A model generated the notes under the pieces. It saw only the letters and a list, made by a program, of their open reading frames with translations. It ran no database searches and was not told the DNA's origin. A program made the translations under genes and the position numbers. Below, in pieces: positions 1-9,112 of a DNA stretch of 41,655 bases (its first letter is position 1; each line of letters opens with the position of its first letter). The stretch is from JAKAQB01 sp027320105 (GTDB lineage Bacteria; Actinomycetota; Acidimicrobiia; Acidimicrobiales; Palsa-688): NCBI GenBank assembly GCA_027320105.1, contig DAHVMA010000057.1, positions 1-41,655 of the forward strand, read 5' to 3'.

Positions 1-61
1 TACGACGAGGGGCGTCACGTGGCGAATCGGAACCGTGCCCTTGGACTTGCCCCCGGACCAT
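1..61 (-). CDS. possible 5' end of next operon gene (rplE expected)
   Basis: An open frame runs from an ATG at 61-59 leftwards out of the window and gives about 20 residues ending in a basic stretch. In this operon rplE (ribosomal protein L5) normally follows rplX, so this is where it should begin. The visible residues are too few and too unlike L5 to confirm it, and no clear ribosome binding site precedes the ATG. It rests on position only. The 76 bases between it and the rplX stop hold nothing I can name. Confidence 0.2.
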   Translation of the reverse strand, partial: MVRGQVQGHGSDSPRDAPRR

Positions 62-137
62 CGGCTCGGGCTGCCGCCTGAGTCCTCGAGCGACCTGCGA
101 GGAATCGCTGGCTGACTGGGGGTTGACAAACGGTGTC

Positions 138-452
138 TCACAGCTCGCTCCCGCAGTGCACGCAGACGCGGCGCTTGGAGCCGTCGTCATCGATCCGGTA
201 GCCGATGCGCGTGGCGCCGTCCTTGGAGCAGATGATCGCCACGTTGGAGGCGTGGATCGGCATGTCCTTGTCGATGATGCCTCCCTTGAGACGCGTCGAG
301 GTCTGCCGCCGGTGCTTCTTGGCGATGTTGATCCCTTTGACGATCACCCGGTTGCTGTCGGGGAAGACCCGGGTGATCTCACCGGTCTTGCCCCGCTCCT
401 TGCCGGACAGGACTTGCACCCGGTCACCCTTGCGCAGCTTCATCTTGGCCAT
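138..452 (-). CDS. rplX: 50S ribosomal protein L24
   Basis: L24 is an assembly-initiating protein of the large subunit that binds the 5' part of 23S rRNA. The 104-residue product has the KOW motif early on (KGDRVQVLSGKERGKTGEI, residues 8-26), then the family pattern NIAKKHRR and a GGI-D-MPIH-SNV segment, and ends with a CVHCG sequence. The length is normal for the family. The ATG lies 1 base after the rplN stop, so it is translated in the S10/spc run. Nothing odd is seen, and identification is firm. Confidence 0.97.
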   Translation of the reverse strand: MAKMKLRKGDRVQVLSGKERGKTGEITRVFPDSNRVIVKGINIAKKHRRQTSTRLKGGIIDKDMPIHASNVAIICSKDGATRIGYRIDDDGSKRRVCVHCGSEL

Positions 453-453
453 C

Positions 454-822
454 TCAGAGCACCTCCGGGGCCAGCGAGATGATGCGCATGAAGCGCTTGT
501 CCCGCAGCTCCCGCCCGACCGGCCCGAAGATGCGGGTGCCCCGCGGCTGCTGCTGGTCGTTGATCAGCACGGCAGCGTTCTCGTCGAAGCGGATGTAGCT
601 GCCGTCGGGCCGGCGCTTCTCCTTCTTGGTGCGGACAACGACGCACTTGACGACGTCACCCTTCTTGACGTTGGCCCCGGGGATTGCATCCTTCACGGTG
701 GCGACGAACACGTCCCCGATCGATGCGTACCGGCGCTTGGACCCGCCGAGCACCTTGATGCAGAGGACCTCCTTGGCACCGGAGTTGTCGGCGACCCGGA
801 GGCGACTCTCCTGCTGGATCAT
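454..822 (-). CDS. rplN: 50S ribosomal protein L14
   Basis: L14 is a core large-subunit protein at the subunit interface. The 122-residue product starts MIQQESRLRVADNSGAKE, the canonical L14 N-terminus, and continues with VLGGSKRRYA, GDVFVATVKDA and the C-terminal IISLAPEVL. The frame stays open for 33 codons upstream, but those residues overlap rpsQ and do not resemble L14, so the ATG at 822-820 is chosen. The gene begins 13 bases after the rpsQ stop and ends 1 base before rplX. Confidence 0.97.
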   Translation of the reverse strand: MIQQESRLRVADNSGAKEVLCIKVLGGSKRRYASIGDVFVATVKDAIPGANVKKGDVVKCVVVRTKKEKRRPDGSYIRFDENAAVLINDQQQPRGTRIFGPVGRELRDKRFMRIISLAPEVL

Positions 823-835
823 GTCGGGACTTCCC

Positions 836-1225
836 CTACTTGGCCCGCTCGAGGACCTCGACCACCCGCCAGCGCTTGCGCTTGGAGAGGGGCCGGGTCT
901 CGGCCAGGCGGACACGGTCACCGACCTTCAGCTCGCTCTCCTCGTTGTGTGCGAGCAGGCGCGTGGTGCGCTGCACCGTCTTCGCATAACGGGGGTGGCG
1001 AACGCGCTCGACGACGGCAACGACGACCGTCTTCTCCATGGCGGTGGATGCGACAAGGCCCTCCCGGACCTTGCGCCGGTTGGTCCGCCCGTCGGCGCCA
1101 CCGCCTGCGCCACGCGCCTGCGCCGCCCCACCGCCTTCGCGCACCGACTCCGGCACGAGCCCTTCGGCGGACTCGACGGCTGCCACCTCCTCGGGCGCCA
1201 CCTCGACAGGCTCCGACGACGACAT
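836..1225 (-). CDS. rpsQ: 30S ribosomal protein S17 with N-terminal extension
   Basis: S17 is a primary 16S rRNA-binding protein of the OB fold. The recognisable S17 part covers about residues 50-129 (RKVREGLVAS, MEKTVVVAV, HPRYAKTVQRT, GDRVRLAETRPLSK). It is preceded by about 48 residues rich in Glu, Ala and Gly that other S17 proteins lack. The ATG overlaps the rpmC stop by one base (TGATG), which is the usual coupling in this operon and favours the long start. A shorter product from an internal start is possible but no better ribosome site is seen. Confidence 0.93.
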   Translation of the reverse strand: MSSSEPVEVAPEEVAAVESAEGLVPESVREGGGAAQARGAGGGADGRTNRRKVREGLVASTAMEKTVVVAVVERVRHPRYAKTVQRTTRLLAHNEESELKVGDRVRLAETRPLSKRKRWRVVEVLERAK

Positions 1226-1449
1226 CAGGCCGACACCTCCGTCGCCGCCTCGGCGGCCTCGATCTCCCGCTGGCGCAGGATCGTGAGGATCCGCGCGATG
1301 TCCTTGCGAACGTGGCCCATCCGGGAGGAGTTGTCCTGCTTGCCGGTGGCCAGCTGGAACCGCAGGTTGAACAGCTCCTGGCGGCTCGCCGCCAACCGCG
1401 CCTCCAGCTCGTCGTCGTTGAGCTCCCGCAGCTCGCTCGGCTTGGCCAT
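1225..1449 (-). CDS. rpmC: 50S ribosomal protein L29
   Basis: L29 is a small two-helix protein at the peptide tunnel exit, next to L23. The 74-residue product carries the family core LRELNDDELEARLAASRQEL-type helix followed by LFNLRFQLATGK and the second helix HVRKDIARILTILRQRE. Its length is typical. It overlaps the rplP stop and the rpsQ start by one base each (TGATG junctions), so all three genes are translationally coupled. Confidence 0.96.
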   Translation of the reverse strand: MAKPSELRELNDDELEARLAASRQELFNLRFQLATGKQDNSSRMGHVRKDIARILTILRQREIEAAEAATEVSA

Positions 1450-1877
1450 CAGACGTGCACCTCCTCCTGCAACTGGCGCGTCACGAAGCGGGCCTTTATG
1501 GGCAGCTTCTGGATGGCGCGCTCCATCGCCGAACGCCCCAACGCCTCGTCCACCCCACCGAGCTCGAAGAGGATCCGGCCCGGCTTGACGACGGCGACCC
1601 AGAACTCAGGGTTGCCCTTGCCCGAGCCCATGCGGGTCTCGGCCGGCTTCTGGGTGACAGGCTTGTCGGGGAACACCCGTATCCACACCTTCCCGCCGCG
1701 GCGGACGTGCCGGGTCATGGCGATGCGGGCTGCCTCGATCTGGCGGGCGGTGATCCATCCCGGCTCGAGGGCCTGGATGCCGTAGTCGCCGAAGGTGACG
1801 GTCGTCCCGCCCTTCGCCTGGCCGGACAGCCGACCCCGCTGCATCTTGCGGTGCTTGACCTTGCGCGGCATCAACAT
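1449..1877 (-). CDS. rplP: 50S ribosomal protein L16
   Basis: L16 sits near the peptidyl-transferase centre and A-site tRNA elbow. The 142-residue product begins MLMPRKVKHRK, matching the common bacterial MLxPRxVKHRK start, which is why the first of two nearby ATGs (1877 and 1871) is preferred. GRLSGQAKGGT, the R-RGGKVWIRVFPDKP segment and RMGSGKGNPEFWVAVVKPG are all present. It begins 3 bases after the rpsC stop. Length is normal. Confidence 0.97.
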   Translation of the reverse strand: MLMPRKVKHRKMQRGRLSGQAKGGTTVTFGDYGIQALEPGWITARQIEAARIAMTRHVRRGGKVWIRVFPDKPVTQKPAETRMGSGKGNPEFWVAVVKPGRILFELGGVDEALGRSAMERAIQKLPIKARFVTRQLQEEVHV

Positions 1878-1880
1878 GGC

Positions 1881-2837
<957 letters not shown>

Positions 2838-3623
2838 CTACTGCTCCTCCTCGGGGGCGGCGGTCTCTGCGTCGGGCGGCGGGGCCTGCCCCGCCTCGGC
2901 TTCGGCCCCGGCGGAGGGCTCGTCGGCCTCGGGAGCGGCCCAGCTGGCGCCTGCACGCCGGCCCGCCCCGGCCGGCGTGGGCTCCGCCGGCATGGGCTCG
3001 GGCTCCGCCGGCGTAGCCCCGGTGCCGGGCGACACCTCGACCTCCGCCGGCGTAGCCCCGGTGCCGACCGCCTCGGGCGACACCTCGACCTCCTCGACCT
3101 CGCCCGCCTCCTGCTCCTCGAGCTCTTCCACCGTCACCCCGGCCCGGCGCTGGGCACGGGTCCGGGTGTCGCCGGCCTCCCGCCGGGAGCCGCGCACCCG
3201 CCGCTCGCGCGCCGCCAGCTGCTCGGCCCGCCGCCGGGCACGCAGGCGCTCGAGCTGGTCGGCTGGCAACCGGCTCACTATGACGGTGATGTGGCTCGTC
3301 CGCTTGCGGATCCGGGTGGCCCGGCCCCGGGCCCGGGGCCGCCAGCGCTTGACGGTGGTGCCCTCGTCGGCGAAGCAGGCCGACACGTACAGCTCCTCGG
3401 CCTCCTGGTCCTCGTTGTTCTCGGCGTTGGCGATGGCCGAGTGCAGCACCTTGCCGACGACGGTGGCGGCGTCGCGCTCGGAGAAGCGAAGGATCGCCTC
3501 CGCCTCCTGCACCGGCCTGTTGCGGATCAGGTCGAGCACCTCCCGGACCTTGTTGGGCGCCACCCGGGAGTGGCGGAGGACGGCTCGCGTGCCGGGGCGC
3601 TCGTTTGTCTTGGGCCCCGTCAT
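2838..3623 (-). CDS. rplV: 50S ribosomal protein L22 with a very long C-terminal extension
   Basis: L22 lines the nascent-peptide tunnel. Residues 1-120 are a full L22 (HSRVAPNKVREVLDLIR, NAENN, RWRPRARGRATRI, HITVIVS). Residues 121-261 are an added tail: first an Arg-rich helix-like part, then an acidic, Pro/Ala/Glu low-complexity stretch with an imperfect internal repeat built on EVEVSP and TGATPAE. Typical L22 is about 110-130 residues, so the protein is twice the usual size. The start overlaps the rpsS stop by 4 bases (ATGA). The function of the tail is not known from the sequence. Confidence 0.95.
   Translation of the reverse strand: MTGPKTNERPGTRAVLRHSRVAPNKVREVLDLIRNRPVQEAEAILRFSERDAATVVGKVLHSAIANAENNEDQEAEELYVSACFADEGTTVKRWRPRARGRATRIRKRTSHITVIVSRLPADQLERLRARRRAEQLAARERRVRGSRREAGDTRTRAQRRAGVTVEELEEQEAGEVEEVEVSPEAVGTGATPAEVEVSPGTGATPAEPEPMPAEPTPAGAGRRAGASWAAPEADEPSAGAEAEAGQAPPPDAETAAPEEEQ
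3004..3066. repeat. direct repeat inside the rplV tail
   Basis: Two identical 24-bp copies beginning TCCGCCGGCG lie at 3004-3027 and 3043-3066, 39 bases apart. The 15 bases between them (GGCGACACCTCGACC) recur again after the second copy. The period is a multiple of three, so the L22 reading frame is kept and the duplication encodes a repeated EVEVSP/TGATPAE segment. Confidence 0.8.
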
Positions 3624-3898
3624 CGACGGCCCGACCTCTCCTGGCCGGCGTGGAAGCGGAACGTCCGCGTGGGCGCGAACTCGCCGAGCTTGTGGCCGAC
3701 CATCGACTCGGTGATGTAGACGGGCACGTGCTTGCGCCCGTCGTGGACAGCGATGGTGTGGCCGACCATGTCGGGGATGATCGTCGAGCGCCGGGACCAG
3801 GTCTTGACGACCCGCTTCTCGTTGCGGGAGTTGAGGTCGTCGACCTTCTTCAGCAGGTGGTCGTCGACGAACGGACCCTTCTTCAGGCTGCGGGGCAT
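3620..3898 (-). CDS. rpsS: 30S ribosomal protein S19
   Basis: S19 lies in the head of the small subunit and contacts A-site tRNA and S13. The 92-residue product has the standard start MPRSLKKGPFVDDHL, the VVKTWSRRSTIIPDM-GHT segment, and the C-terminal pattern VYITESMVGHKLGEFAPTRTF. Length is normal. It begins 3 bases after rplB ends and its stop overlaps the rplV start. Confidence 0.98.
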   Translation of the reverse strand: MPRSLKKGPFVDDHLLKKVDDLNSRNEKRVVKTWSRRSTIIPDMVGHTIAVHDGRKHVPVYITESMVGHKLGEFAPTRTFRFHAGQERSGRR

Positions 3899-3901
3899 CT
3901 G

Positions 3902-4738
3902 CTACCTCCGGGCGCCGCGGGTGCGCCGGCGGCGGACGATGAGCTTCTCGGACGGCTTCGTGCGGTCACGGGTGCGGCCCTCGGGCTTGCCCCAAGGCGA
4001 CACCGGGTGGCGGCCGCCGGAGGTCTTGCCCTCTCCGCCACCGAGGGGGTGGTCGACGGGGTTCATGGCGACACCTCGGGTCTGGGGCCGCACGCCCTTC
4101 CAGCGGTTGCGGCCCGCCTTGCCGACGGACACGAGCTCGGCCTCCGGGTTGCCGACCTCCCCGAGGGTCGCCCGGCAGTCGATCGGCACGCGCCGCATCT
4201 CCGTGGAGGGGAGCCGGAGGGTGGCGTAGTCGCCCTCCTTGGCGACGAGCTGGACGCTCATGCCGGCGCCCCGGGCGACCTTGCCGCCGCCACCGGGCTT
4301 GAGCTCGACGTTGTGGACGACCGAGCCCACGGGGATGTAGCGCATCGGCAGCGCATTGCCCGGACGGATGTCGGCGCCCTGGCCGCTCCGCAGGATGTCG
4401 CCGACGGCCACCCGGGCAGGAGCGAGGATGTAGCGCTTCTCGCCGTCGTGATAGTGCAGGAGGGCGATGCGCGCATTGCGGTTGGGGTCGTATTCGATGG
4501 CCGCGACCGTCGCCGGGACGCCATCCTTGGTGCGCTTGAAATCGATGATGCGGTACTGCTGCTTGTGGCCACCGCCCCGGTGGCGAGCGGTCTTGCGGCC
4601 GTAGGCGTTGCGCCCGCCGGTACCCGGCTTGGGGGCGAGCAGGCTCTTTTCCGGGCGCTTCTTGGTGACCTCGGCGAAATCGGAGACGGTCTGGAAACGA
4701 CGGCCGGCGCTGGTCGGCTTCCGCTTGCGCAGCGGCAT
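3902..4738 (-). CDS. rplB: 50S ribosomal protein L2
   Basis: L2 is needed for subunit joining and peptidyl transfer. The 278-residue product shows TSAGRRFQTVSDF, the RHRGGGHKQQYRIIDFKR RNA-binding stretch, and the highly conserved MNPVDHPLGGGEGKTSGG-RHPVSPWGKP segment with the functionally important His near the C-terminus. It ends with a basic tail RRRRTRGARR. Length is normal. The ATG is 1 base after the rplW stop. Confidence 0.98.
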   Translation of the reverse strand: MPLRKRKPTSAGRRFQTVSDFAEVTKKRPEKSLLAPKPGTGGRNAYGRKTARHRGGGHKQQYRIIDFKRTKDGVPATVAAIEYDPNRNARIALLHYHDGEKRYILAPARVAVGDILRSGQGADIRPGNALPMRYIPVGSVVHNVELKPGGGGKVARGAGMSVQLVAKEGDYATLRLPSTEMRRVPIDCRATLGEVGNPEAELVSVGKAGRNRWKGVRPQTRGVAMNPVDHPLGGGEGKTSGGRHPVSPWGKPEGRTRDRTKPSEKLIVRRRRTRGARR

Positions 4739-4739
4739 C

Positions 4740-5036
4740 TCAGCTCCCCTCGAACAGCGGGATGGAATGGCCCTCCCGCAGGGTGACCATGGCGCGCTTG
4801 GTGTCGGGCCGCTTGCCGAACGTGGCCTGGCGGCGGCTGCGCTTGCGCTTTCCCTGCCGGTTGAGGGTGCGCACGGCCTCGACCCGCACGTTGAAGATGG
4901 CTTCGACGGCCTGGCGGATCTCGATCTTGTTGGCCTTGGGGGAAACGACGAACGTGTACACGTTGTGGTCCAACAATGCGTAGGACTTCTCGGACACGAC
5001 GGGCCGGAGAATGACGCTCCGCGGGTCGCTGCTCAC
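4740..5036 (-). CDS. rplW: 50S ribosomal protein L23
   Basis: L23 borders the tunnel exit and docks trigger factor and SRP. The 98-residue product reads SVILRPVVSEKSYALLD, YTFVVSPKANKIEIRQAVE, VRVEAVRTLN and the basic RKRSRRQATFGKRPD. A GTG at 5036-5034 is chosen: it overlaps the rplD stop (GTGA) and has GGAGGAGG just upstream. The frame is open further upstream but those residues are the antisense-like overlap with rplD and are not L23. Confidence 0.95.
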   Translation of the reverse strand: MSSDPRSVILRPVVSEKSYALLDHNVYTFVVSPKANKIEIRQAVEAIFNVRVEAVRTLNRQGKRKRSRRQATFGKRPDTKRAMVTLREGHSIPLFEGS

Positions 5037-5689
5037 GCTTCCTCCTCCGAAAGTGCGACAGTTGCGACCTCGACCGCAGCGTTGCCCGGCAAGGTGGCCG
5101 TGGTGAAGACGACCCAGTCGTTGCAAAGGACGTCATACGCGTTGAGCTCCCCGCTGAACAGGACCTGGACCTGCGGCAGGTTGCGCAGGGATCTGTAGGC
5201 ACTGTCGTCGTCCCGGTCGAGCACTACCAGCGCACGCCCCTCGATGCCGAGGGCGGCGAGGGCGGCCTTGGCGTCCTTGGTGCTCGGCATGGTCCACGGC
5301 CAAGCGTCCACGACAGCGACGCGGCCCTCCGAGGCCCGGTCCGACAACGCCGAACGCAGCGCCAGGTTGATCATCTTCCTCGGCGTCCGCTGCCGGTAGC
5401 TGCGCGGCTTCGGGCCGAGGGCGATGCCGCCGCCGGTGAACTGCGGCGCCCGCTCCGACCCCTGACGGGCACGTCCCGTGCCCTTCTGCTTGAACGGCTT
5501 CTTCCCCCCGCCCGACACCTCGGCGCGGGTCTTCGTGCTCTGCGTGCCCGCCCGGGCAGCCGCCAGCTGGGCGGTGACCACCTGGTGCAGCACGGCGACG
5601 TTGGGCTCGATCCCAAAGGTGTGGTGGTCGAGGGTCGCCGAGCCGGTCACGCCGCCGGTGACGTCGCGGATGTCGACCTGGACGCTCAC
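5033..5689 (-). CDS. rplD: 50S ribosomal protein L4
   Basis: L4 reaches into the peptide tunnel and binds 23S rRNA. In other bacteria it can repress its own operon. The 218-residue product has the tunnel-loop region TKTRAEVSGGGKKPFKQKG-TGRARQGS and RSYRQRTPRKM, then the C-terminal Rossmann-like part with LVVLDRDD and NAYDVL. The GTG start at 5689-5687 overlaps the rplC stop (GTGA) with GGAGG upstream. Length is normal. No L4-type leader structure was identified. Confidence 0.96.
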   Translation of the reverse strand: MSVQVDIRDVTGGVTGSATLDHHTFGIEPNVAVLHQVVTAQLAAARAGTQSTKTRAEVSGGGKKPFKQKGTGRARQGSERAPQFTGGGIALGPKPRSYRQRTPRKMINLALRSALSDRASEGRVAVVDAWPWTMPSTKDAKAALAALGIEGRALVVLDRDDDSAYRSLRNLPQVQVLFSGELNAYDVLCNDWVVFTTATLPGNAAVEVATVALSEEEA

Positions 5690-6324
5690 TTCCGGCCTCC
5701 CTTGACGGCGTCGCGGATGAGGACCACGCCGCCCCGGGGCCCGGGCACGGCGCCCTTGACGAGGAGGAGGTTGCGCTCGACGTCGGCGGAGACGACCTCG
5801 AGGTTGAGGGTCGTCACCCTCTCGCTGCCGAGCTGGCCGGCCATGCGGGTCCCCTTGAAGACCCGCGCCGGCGTAGCGCACGCGCCGATGCCTCCTGGTG
5901 CCCGGTGGTGCTTGTGGTTGCCGTGGCTGGCACCCTGGCCGCTGAAGTTGTGGCGCTTCATCCCGCCGGAAAAGCCCTTGCCCTTGCTGACGGCGGTCAC
6001 GTCCACCTTGGCGCCAGCGGCGAGCACGTCGACCGACAGCTCCTGGCCGACGGCGTACTCGGAGCTGTCGTCGACCCGGAGCTCCACCAGGGTGCGTCCC
6101 GGCTCGACGTCCGCCTTGGCGTAGTGGCCGGCGAGAGGCTTGTTGACCTTGGCGGGCGGTCCGTAGGTGACCTGGACGGCGGAGTAGCCGTCCCGGTCGG
6201 GGGTCTTCCGTTGCACGACGCGCGCTGGCGTGACCCGGATGACGGTGACCGCGACGGCACGGTTGTCGCCGTCCCAGACCTGGGTCATGCCGACTTTCTC
6301 GCCGACGATCGCATTGGAAGGCAC
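5686..6324 (-). CDS. rplC: 50S ribosomal protein L3
   Basis: L3 approaches the peptidyl-transferase centre. The 212-residue product starts NAIVGEKVGMTQVWDGD and contains VSKGKGFSGGMKRHNFSGQ, ASHGNHKHHRAPGGIGACAT-PARVFKG and MAGQLGSERVT, the hallmark of L3. The GTG at 6324-6322 is chosen because the residues before it are not L3-like. In most bacteria rplC directly follows rpsJ. Here it heads its own transcription unit, and rpsJ lies 3.4 kb away beyond other genes. Confidence 0.96.
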   Translation of the reverse strand: MPSNAIVGEKVGMTQVWDGDNRAVAVTVIRVTPARVVQRKTPDRDGYSAVQVTYGPPAKVNKPLAGHYAKADVEPGRTLVELRVDDSSEYAVGQELSVDVLAAGAKVDVTAVSKGKGFSGGMKRHNFSGQGASHGNHKHHRAPGGIGACATPARVFKGTRMAGQLGSERVTTLNLEVVSADVERNLLLVKGAVPGPRGGVVLIRDAVKGGRK

Positions 6325-6468
6325 AGCAGGGCTCTTTCTGGCTCGTGGCGGAAGTGGTCCCAAACAACTCCGGACCGCTTCACACGCAGGTCGGTTTTTT
6401 CGCCGCGGGGTCTCCGCACCACCGGAGCGGGCGGACACCCGCGGACACGTCGTGACGACCGGGGGAGC

Positions 6469-6499
6469 AGGTTAGCAGCATGTGGGTGGGTGCGGACAA
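6469..6499 (-). promoter_or_regulatory. candidate promoter for the rplC-rplX run
   Basis: On the minus strand TTGTCC is followed after 19 bases by TAACCT (17 bases if the box is read as GCTAAC). The -10 fits the TAnnnT form common in actinobacteria. It lies about 145 bases upstream of the rplC start, and a promoter is needed here because the gene upstream points the other way. The spacing is not ideal, so this is tentative. Confidence 0.3.
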
Positions 6500-6525
6500 G
6501 GCGCCATGACGGACCCCCCACCCGG

Positions 6526-6531
6526 TAGAGT
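6526..6531 (+). promoter_or_regulatory. candidate -10 box for the penicillin-binding protein gene
   Basis: TAGAGT in the context GGTAGAGTT, identical to the box before the PIG-L gene at 28974. No good -35 is seen. If it is the -10, transcription would start near 6538, which argues against the TTG at 6531 as start codon and favours 6555 or 6573. Confidence 0.3.
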
Positions 6532-6572
6532 TGCAGGCGCGGCGGAGACCCGAGTTGGGGGTCTGTTCCGCC

Positions 6573-8381
6573 GTGCCCGGCAAGCCATCGTCACACCCAC
6601 AACAGCGCAAGCGCCCCGGCCACCGCCGCACCGGTCTGGCGCGCCACAGCCGGCACCGCCTCTTCGTGCTGCTCATGGTCTCCGCAGTGGCGTTCACGTC
6701 CATCGGCGTGAAGCTCCTGTCGATCCAGGCGCTCGACTCCAGCCGGCTCGTCGCGGCGCGCGTGGCCCAGTCGGAGAGGTCCGTGACGCTGCCGGCCCTG
6801 CGCGGGTCGATCCTCGCCAGCGACGGCAACGAGCTCGCCCTGTCGGAGATGCGGTCGACGATCTTCGCCGACCCGACCGAGATCACCCACGCCGGCGCCG
6901 AGGCGGCCGCCCTCGCCCCCATCCTCCACGAGACGCAGGCCGCCCTCCAGCGCCAGCTGACCGAGCACACCACCTACGTCCCCCTCGTCGTGGGCGGGAC
7001 CCAGGCGCTCGCCGACGCGGTGCAAGAGGTCGTCGACACCGGCACCCTGCCAGGCATCGGCATCAACCAGGAGCCGGTCCGCTACTACCCCGCCGGCTCG
7101 CTGGCCTCGCCCCTCATCGGGTTCATGAACGCCAACGGCGCCGCTGGCGGCCTCGAGATCCGCTACAACCGCCTGCTCACCGGCAGGCCCGGCAAGCTGG
7201 TCGAAGCCGTCGACCCGGCGGGGGCGCCCATCCCGGGCGGCGTGGCCGAGGACGTGGCCGCCGTCAACGGCGACGACCTCGTCACCACCATCGACGAGGG
7301 CCTCCAGTACCAGGTGGAGCAGGCGTTGGCCAAGGCCATCACCACCTCGCACGGCACCGGCGGCGTCGCCCTCGTCGAGTCGACGAAGACCGGGCAGCTG
7401 CTGGCCACGGCGAGCCTGGTCTCCGACGGCAACGGCGGCAAGCCGACGGAGGCGCCGAGCGAGACGGCGTTCACCAACGTCTACGAGCCGGGCTCCGTGT
7501 CGAAGATCGTGACGATCTCCGGGGCCATCGCCTCCGGCTCGATCACGCCCGACGACACCTTCGTCATCCCCAACACCCTCCTGGTGTCAGGGTCCATCTT
7601 CCACGACGCCGAGACGCACCCCACCTACCTGCTGTCCACCACCGGCGTCCTGGCGCAGTCGTCCAACATCGGGGCCATCCAGATCGCCCAGCGGATGGGG
7701 CCGTACCGGCTGTACCACTACGAGCGGGCGTTCGGCCTGACGCAGGCGACGGACATCGGCTTCCCCGGCGAGTCCGCCGGGCTCGTGACGCCGCTGGCGA
7801 GGTGGAGCGGGACGACGCTGCCGACCCTCGCGTTCGGTGAGGCCAACGCCGTCACCGCCGCCCAGATGATCGGGGCCATCAACACGATCGCCGACGGCGG
7901 CGTGTACGTCCCGCCCAGGCTGGTGACCGCAACCATCGGGCCCGACGGCCGGGAGCACCCGCTGGCCGCACCGCGGCCGCACCGCGTGGTCCCGACATGG
8001 GTGGCGAGGACCATGGCGGGCATGCTGGAGCAGGTCGTGTCCAACGGCACGGGCCTCGCCGCCCAGGTACCCGGCTACGCCGTGGCCGGCAAGACGGGGA
8101 CGTCGTTCGCCCTGGCGCCCAACGGCACGTACGACATGAGCCGGTACGTCTCCAGCTTCGCCGGCTTCCTGCCCGCCCAGGACCCGCAGGTGAGCATCCT
8201 GGTGGTCGTGGACCACACCCAGCTGTTCGGGGCGGAGGCGGCCGCCCCGGCGTTCTCGACCATCGCCCGAGACGCCATCCTCGACCTCGAGATCCCGAGC
8301 GCCGGCCCGCAGCCCGCCCCCTCGATCGCCGCCGTCCCCTCCATCGCCGGCCAGCCGCTCCTGTCCTACATGCAGAAGTGA
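6573..8381 (+). CDS. class B penicillin-binding protein (FtsI/PBP3-like transpeptidase)
   Basis: A membrane-anchored peptidoglycan transpeptidase of the FtsI/PBP2 class. With the GTG start at 6573 it has 602 residues: a basic cytoplasmic segment, one membrane segment at about 30-48, a dimerisation domain, and the transpeptidase domain. The active-site motifs are intact: SVSK (Ser308-Lys311), SSN (363-365) and KTG (507-509). No PASTA domain is visible. The frame is also open from TTG at 6531, which would add 14 residues. It is the only plus-strand gene within the ribosomal region, inserted between rpsJ and rplC, outside the usual mra/dcw cluster, so it may be a paralogue of the division FtsI. 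The neighbours do not show which role it has. Confidence 0.92.
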   Translation: MPGKPSSHPQQRKRPGHRRTGLARHSRHRLFVLLMVSAVAFTSIGVKLLSIQALDSSRLVAARVAQSERSVTLPALRGSILASDGNELALSEMRSTIFADPTEITHAGAEAAALAPILHETQAALQRQLTEHTTYVPLVVGGTQALADAVQEVVDTGTLPGIGINQEPVRYYPAGSLASPLIGFMNANGAAGGLEIRYNRLLTGRPGKLVEAVDPAGAPIPGGVAEDVAAVNGDDLVTTIDEGLQYQVEQALAKAITTSHGTGGVALVESTKTGQLLATASLVSDGNGGKPTEAPSETAFTNVYEPGSVSKIVTISGAIASGSITPDDTFVIPNTLLVSGSIFHDAETHPTYLLSTTGVLAQSSNIGAIQIAQRMGPYRLYHYERAFGLTQATDIGFPGESAGLVTPLARWSGTTLPTLAFGEANAVTAAQMIGAINTIADGGVYVPPRLVTATIGPDGREHPLAAPRPHRVVPTWVARTMAGMLEQVVSNGTGLAAQVPGYAVAGKTGTSFALAPNGTYDMSRYVSSFAGFLPAQDPQVSILVVVDHTQLFGAEAAAPAFSTIARDAILDLEIPSAGPQPAPSIAAVPSIAGQPLLSYMQK

Positions 8382-8418
8382 CCGCCGGGCGGTACCTCGG
8401 GGGGCCGCTCGCCGGAGG

Positions 8419-8458
8419 TCGGTGCACTCGGGCCTGTAAACCGGCCTGAATGCACCGA
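8419..8458. terminator. strong hairpin between convergent genes
   Basis: Arms of 16 bases (TCGGTGCACTCGGGCC and GGCCTGAATGCACCGA) pair with one mismatch and one wobble around an 8-base loop. It lies 38 bases after the PBP stop and before the end of the opposing J-domain gene, so it may serve both as terminator. There is no run of T on either side. Confidence 0.45.
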
Positions 8459-8561
8459 GGCATCGCCAACGCACCGAGGTCCCGTCCACGTGGACCGCCG
8501 GCGGGCGACGGTGCGGGCCGGTGAAGCTCCAGAAAGTCTTGTTCCTACTGGTCTGTACGGA

Positions 8562-8909
8562 CTAGCCCTCTGCTGGCCAGCGTCCGTGCTGGCGCGTTGC
8601 CGGCCGGCTGCCCCGGGCCCGGGCAAGCAGGCGGGCCAGCACGACGGCGACACGGTCGAGACCGGAGCGGCCGGCTGGCACGGGGCTGCTCATCCGGGCA
8701 GCCGGCACGTCCCCTTCCCCCGACAGCAACAGGTCCCGGGCCGCAACCAGCGCGGCGAGCCGTTCGGCGGCGAACTGCTCGTCGCCGCCGGCGTCGGGGT
8801 GCACGGCACGCACCGCGGCAGCGAACGCGCGGCGCACCTCCGCCGGCCCCGCTCCCGGTTGCAACCCCAGCAGATCCCAGGCGTCCACCCGACCATCGTG
8901 CCATTTCAC
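8562..8909 (-). CDS. small J-domain protein
   Basis: A 115-residue protein with an N-terminal J domain: AWDLLGLQPGAGPAEVRRAF, a helix rich in Ala and Arg, the invariant HPD (AVHPDAGGDE, about residues 37-46) and a following helix that ends in ARDLLLSG. J domains stimulate the ATPase of Hsp70 (DnaK). No Gly/Phe region, zinc fingers or substrate domain follow. The C-terminal 40 residues are basic and low in complexity. It is not DnaJ itself and its partner is unknown. It lies convergent to the PBP gene in the block that interrupts the S10 operon. Confidence 0.75.
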   Translation of the reverse strand: MKWHDGRVDAWDLLGLQPGAGPAEVRRAFAAAVRAVHPDAGGDEQFAAERLAALVAARDLLLSGEGDVPAARMSSPVPAGRSGLDRVAVVLARLLARARGSRPATRQHGRWPAEG

Positions 8910-9073
8910 CGACGAGCCCGGTGCGCCCTGAAGCAGAGCGCCGGCGGGGGATGCACACCTGCGACGCGAACATGGCGAGAGGGATCACGGCCTCGAGCAC
9001 CGGCTGGCGGCGGCCGTCGCCGCGGACGAAGAGCTCACCCTGGGGACACCGGTCCGCCGCGCCCCCTGACCGA

Positions 9074-9099
9074 CGTCAATTCTGTTGCATCTTGATCTC
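9074..9099 (-). repeat. orphan copy of the rpsJ 3' end
   Basis: Read on the minus strand this encodes EIKMQQN and a TGA stop, the same C-terminus as S10 at 9748-9773 (EIKIQQN, stop). The two 26-bp stretches match at 22 positions. All four differences fall on third codon positions, three of them silent and one Ile/Met. No S10 coding sequence precedes it. It marks the far side of the hicAB cassette. Confidence 0.75.
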
Positions 9100-9112
9100 C
9101 TGGAAGGGGATA

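Noticed and set aside
454..921. Longer L14 from the upstream in-frame start at 921
   Set aside because: The extra 33 residues overlap rpsQ and are not L14-like. The canonical MIQQES start is downstream.
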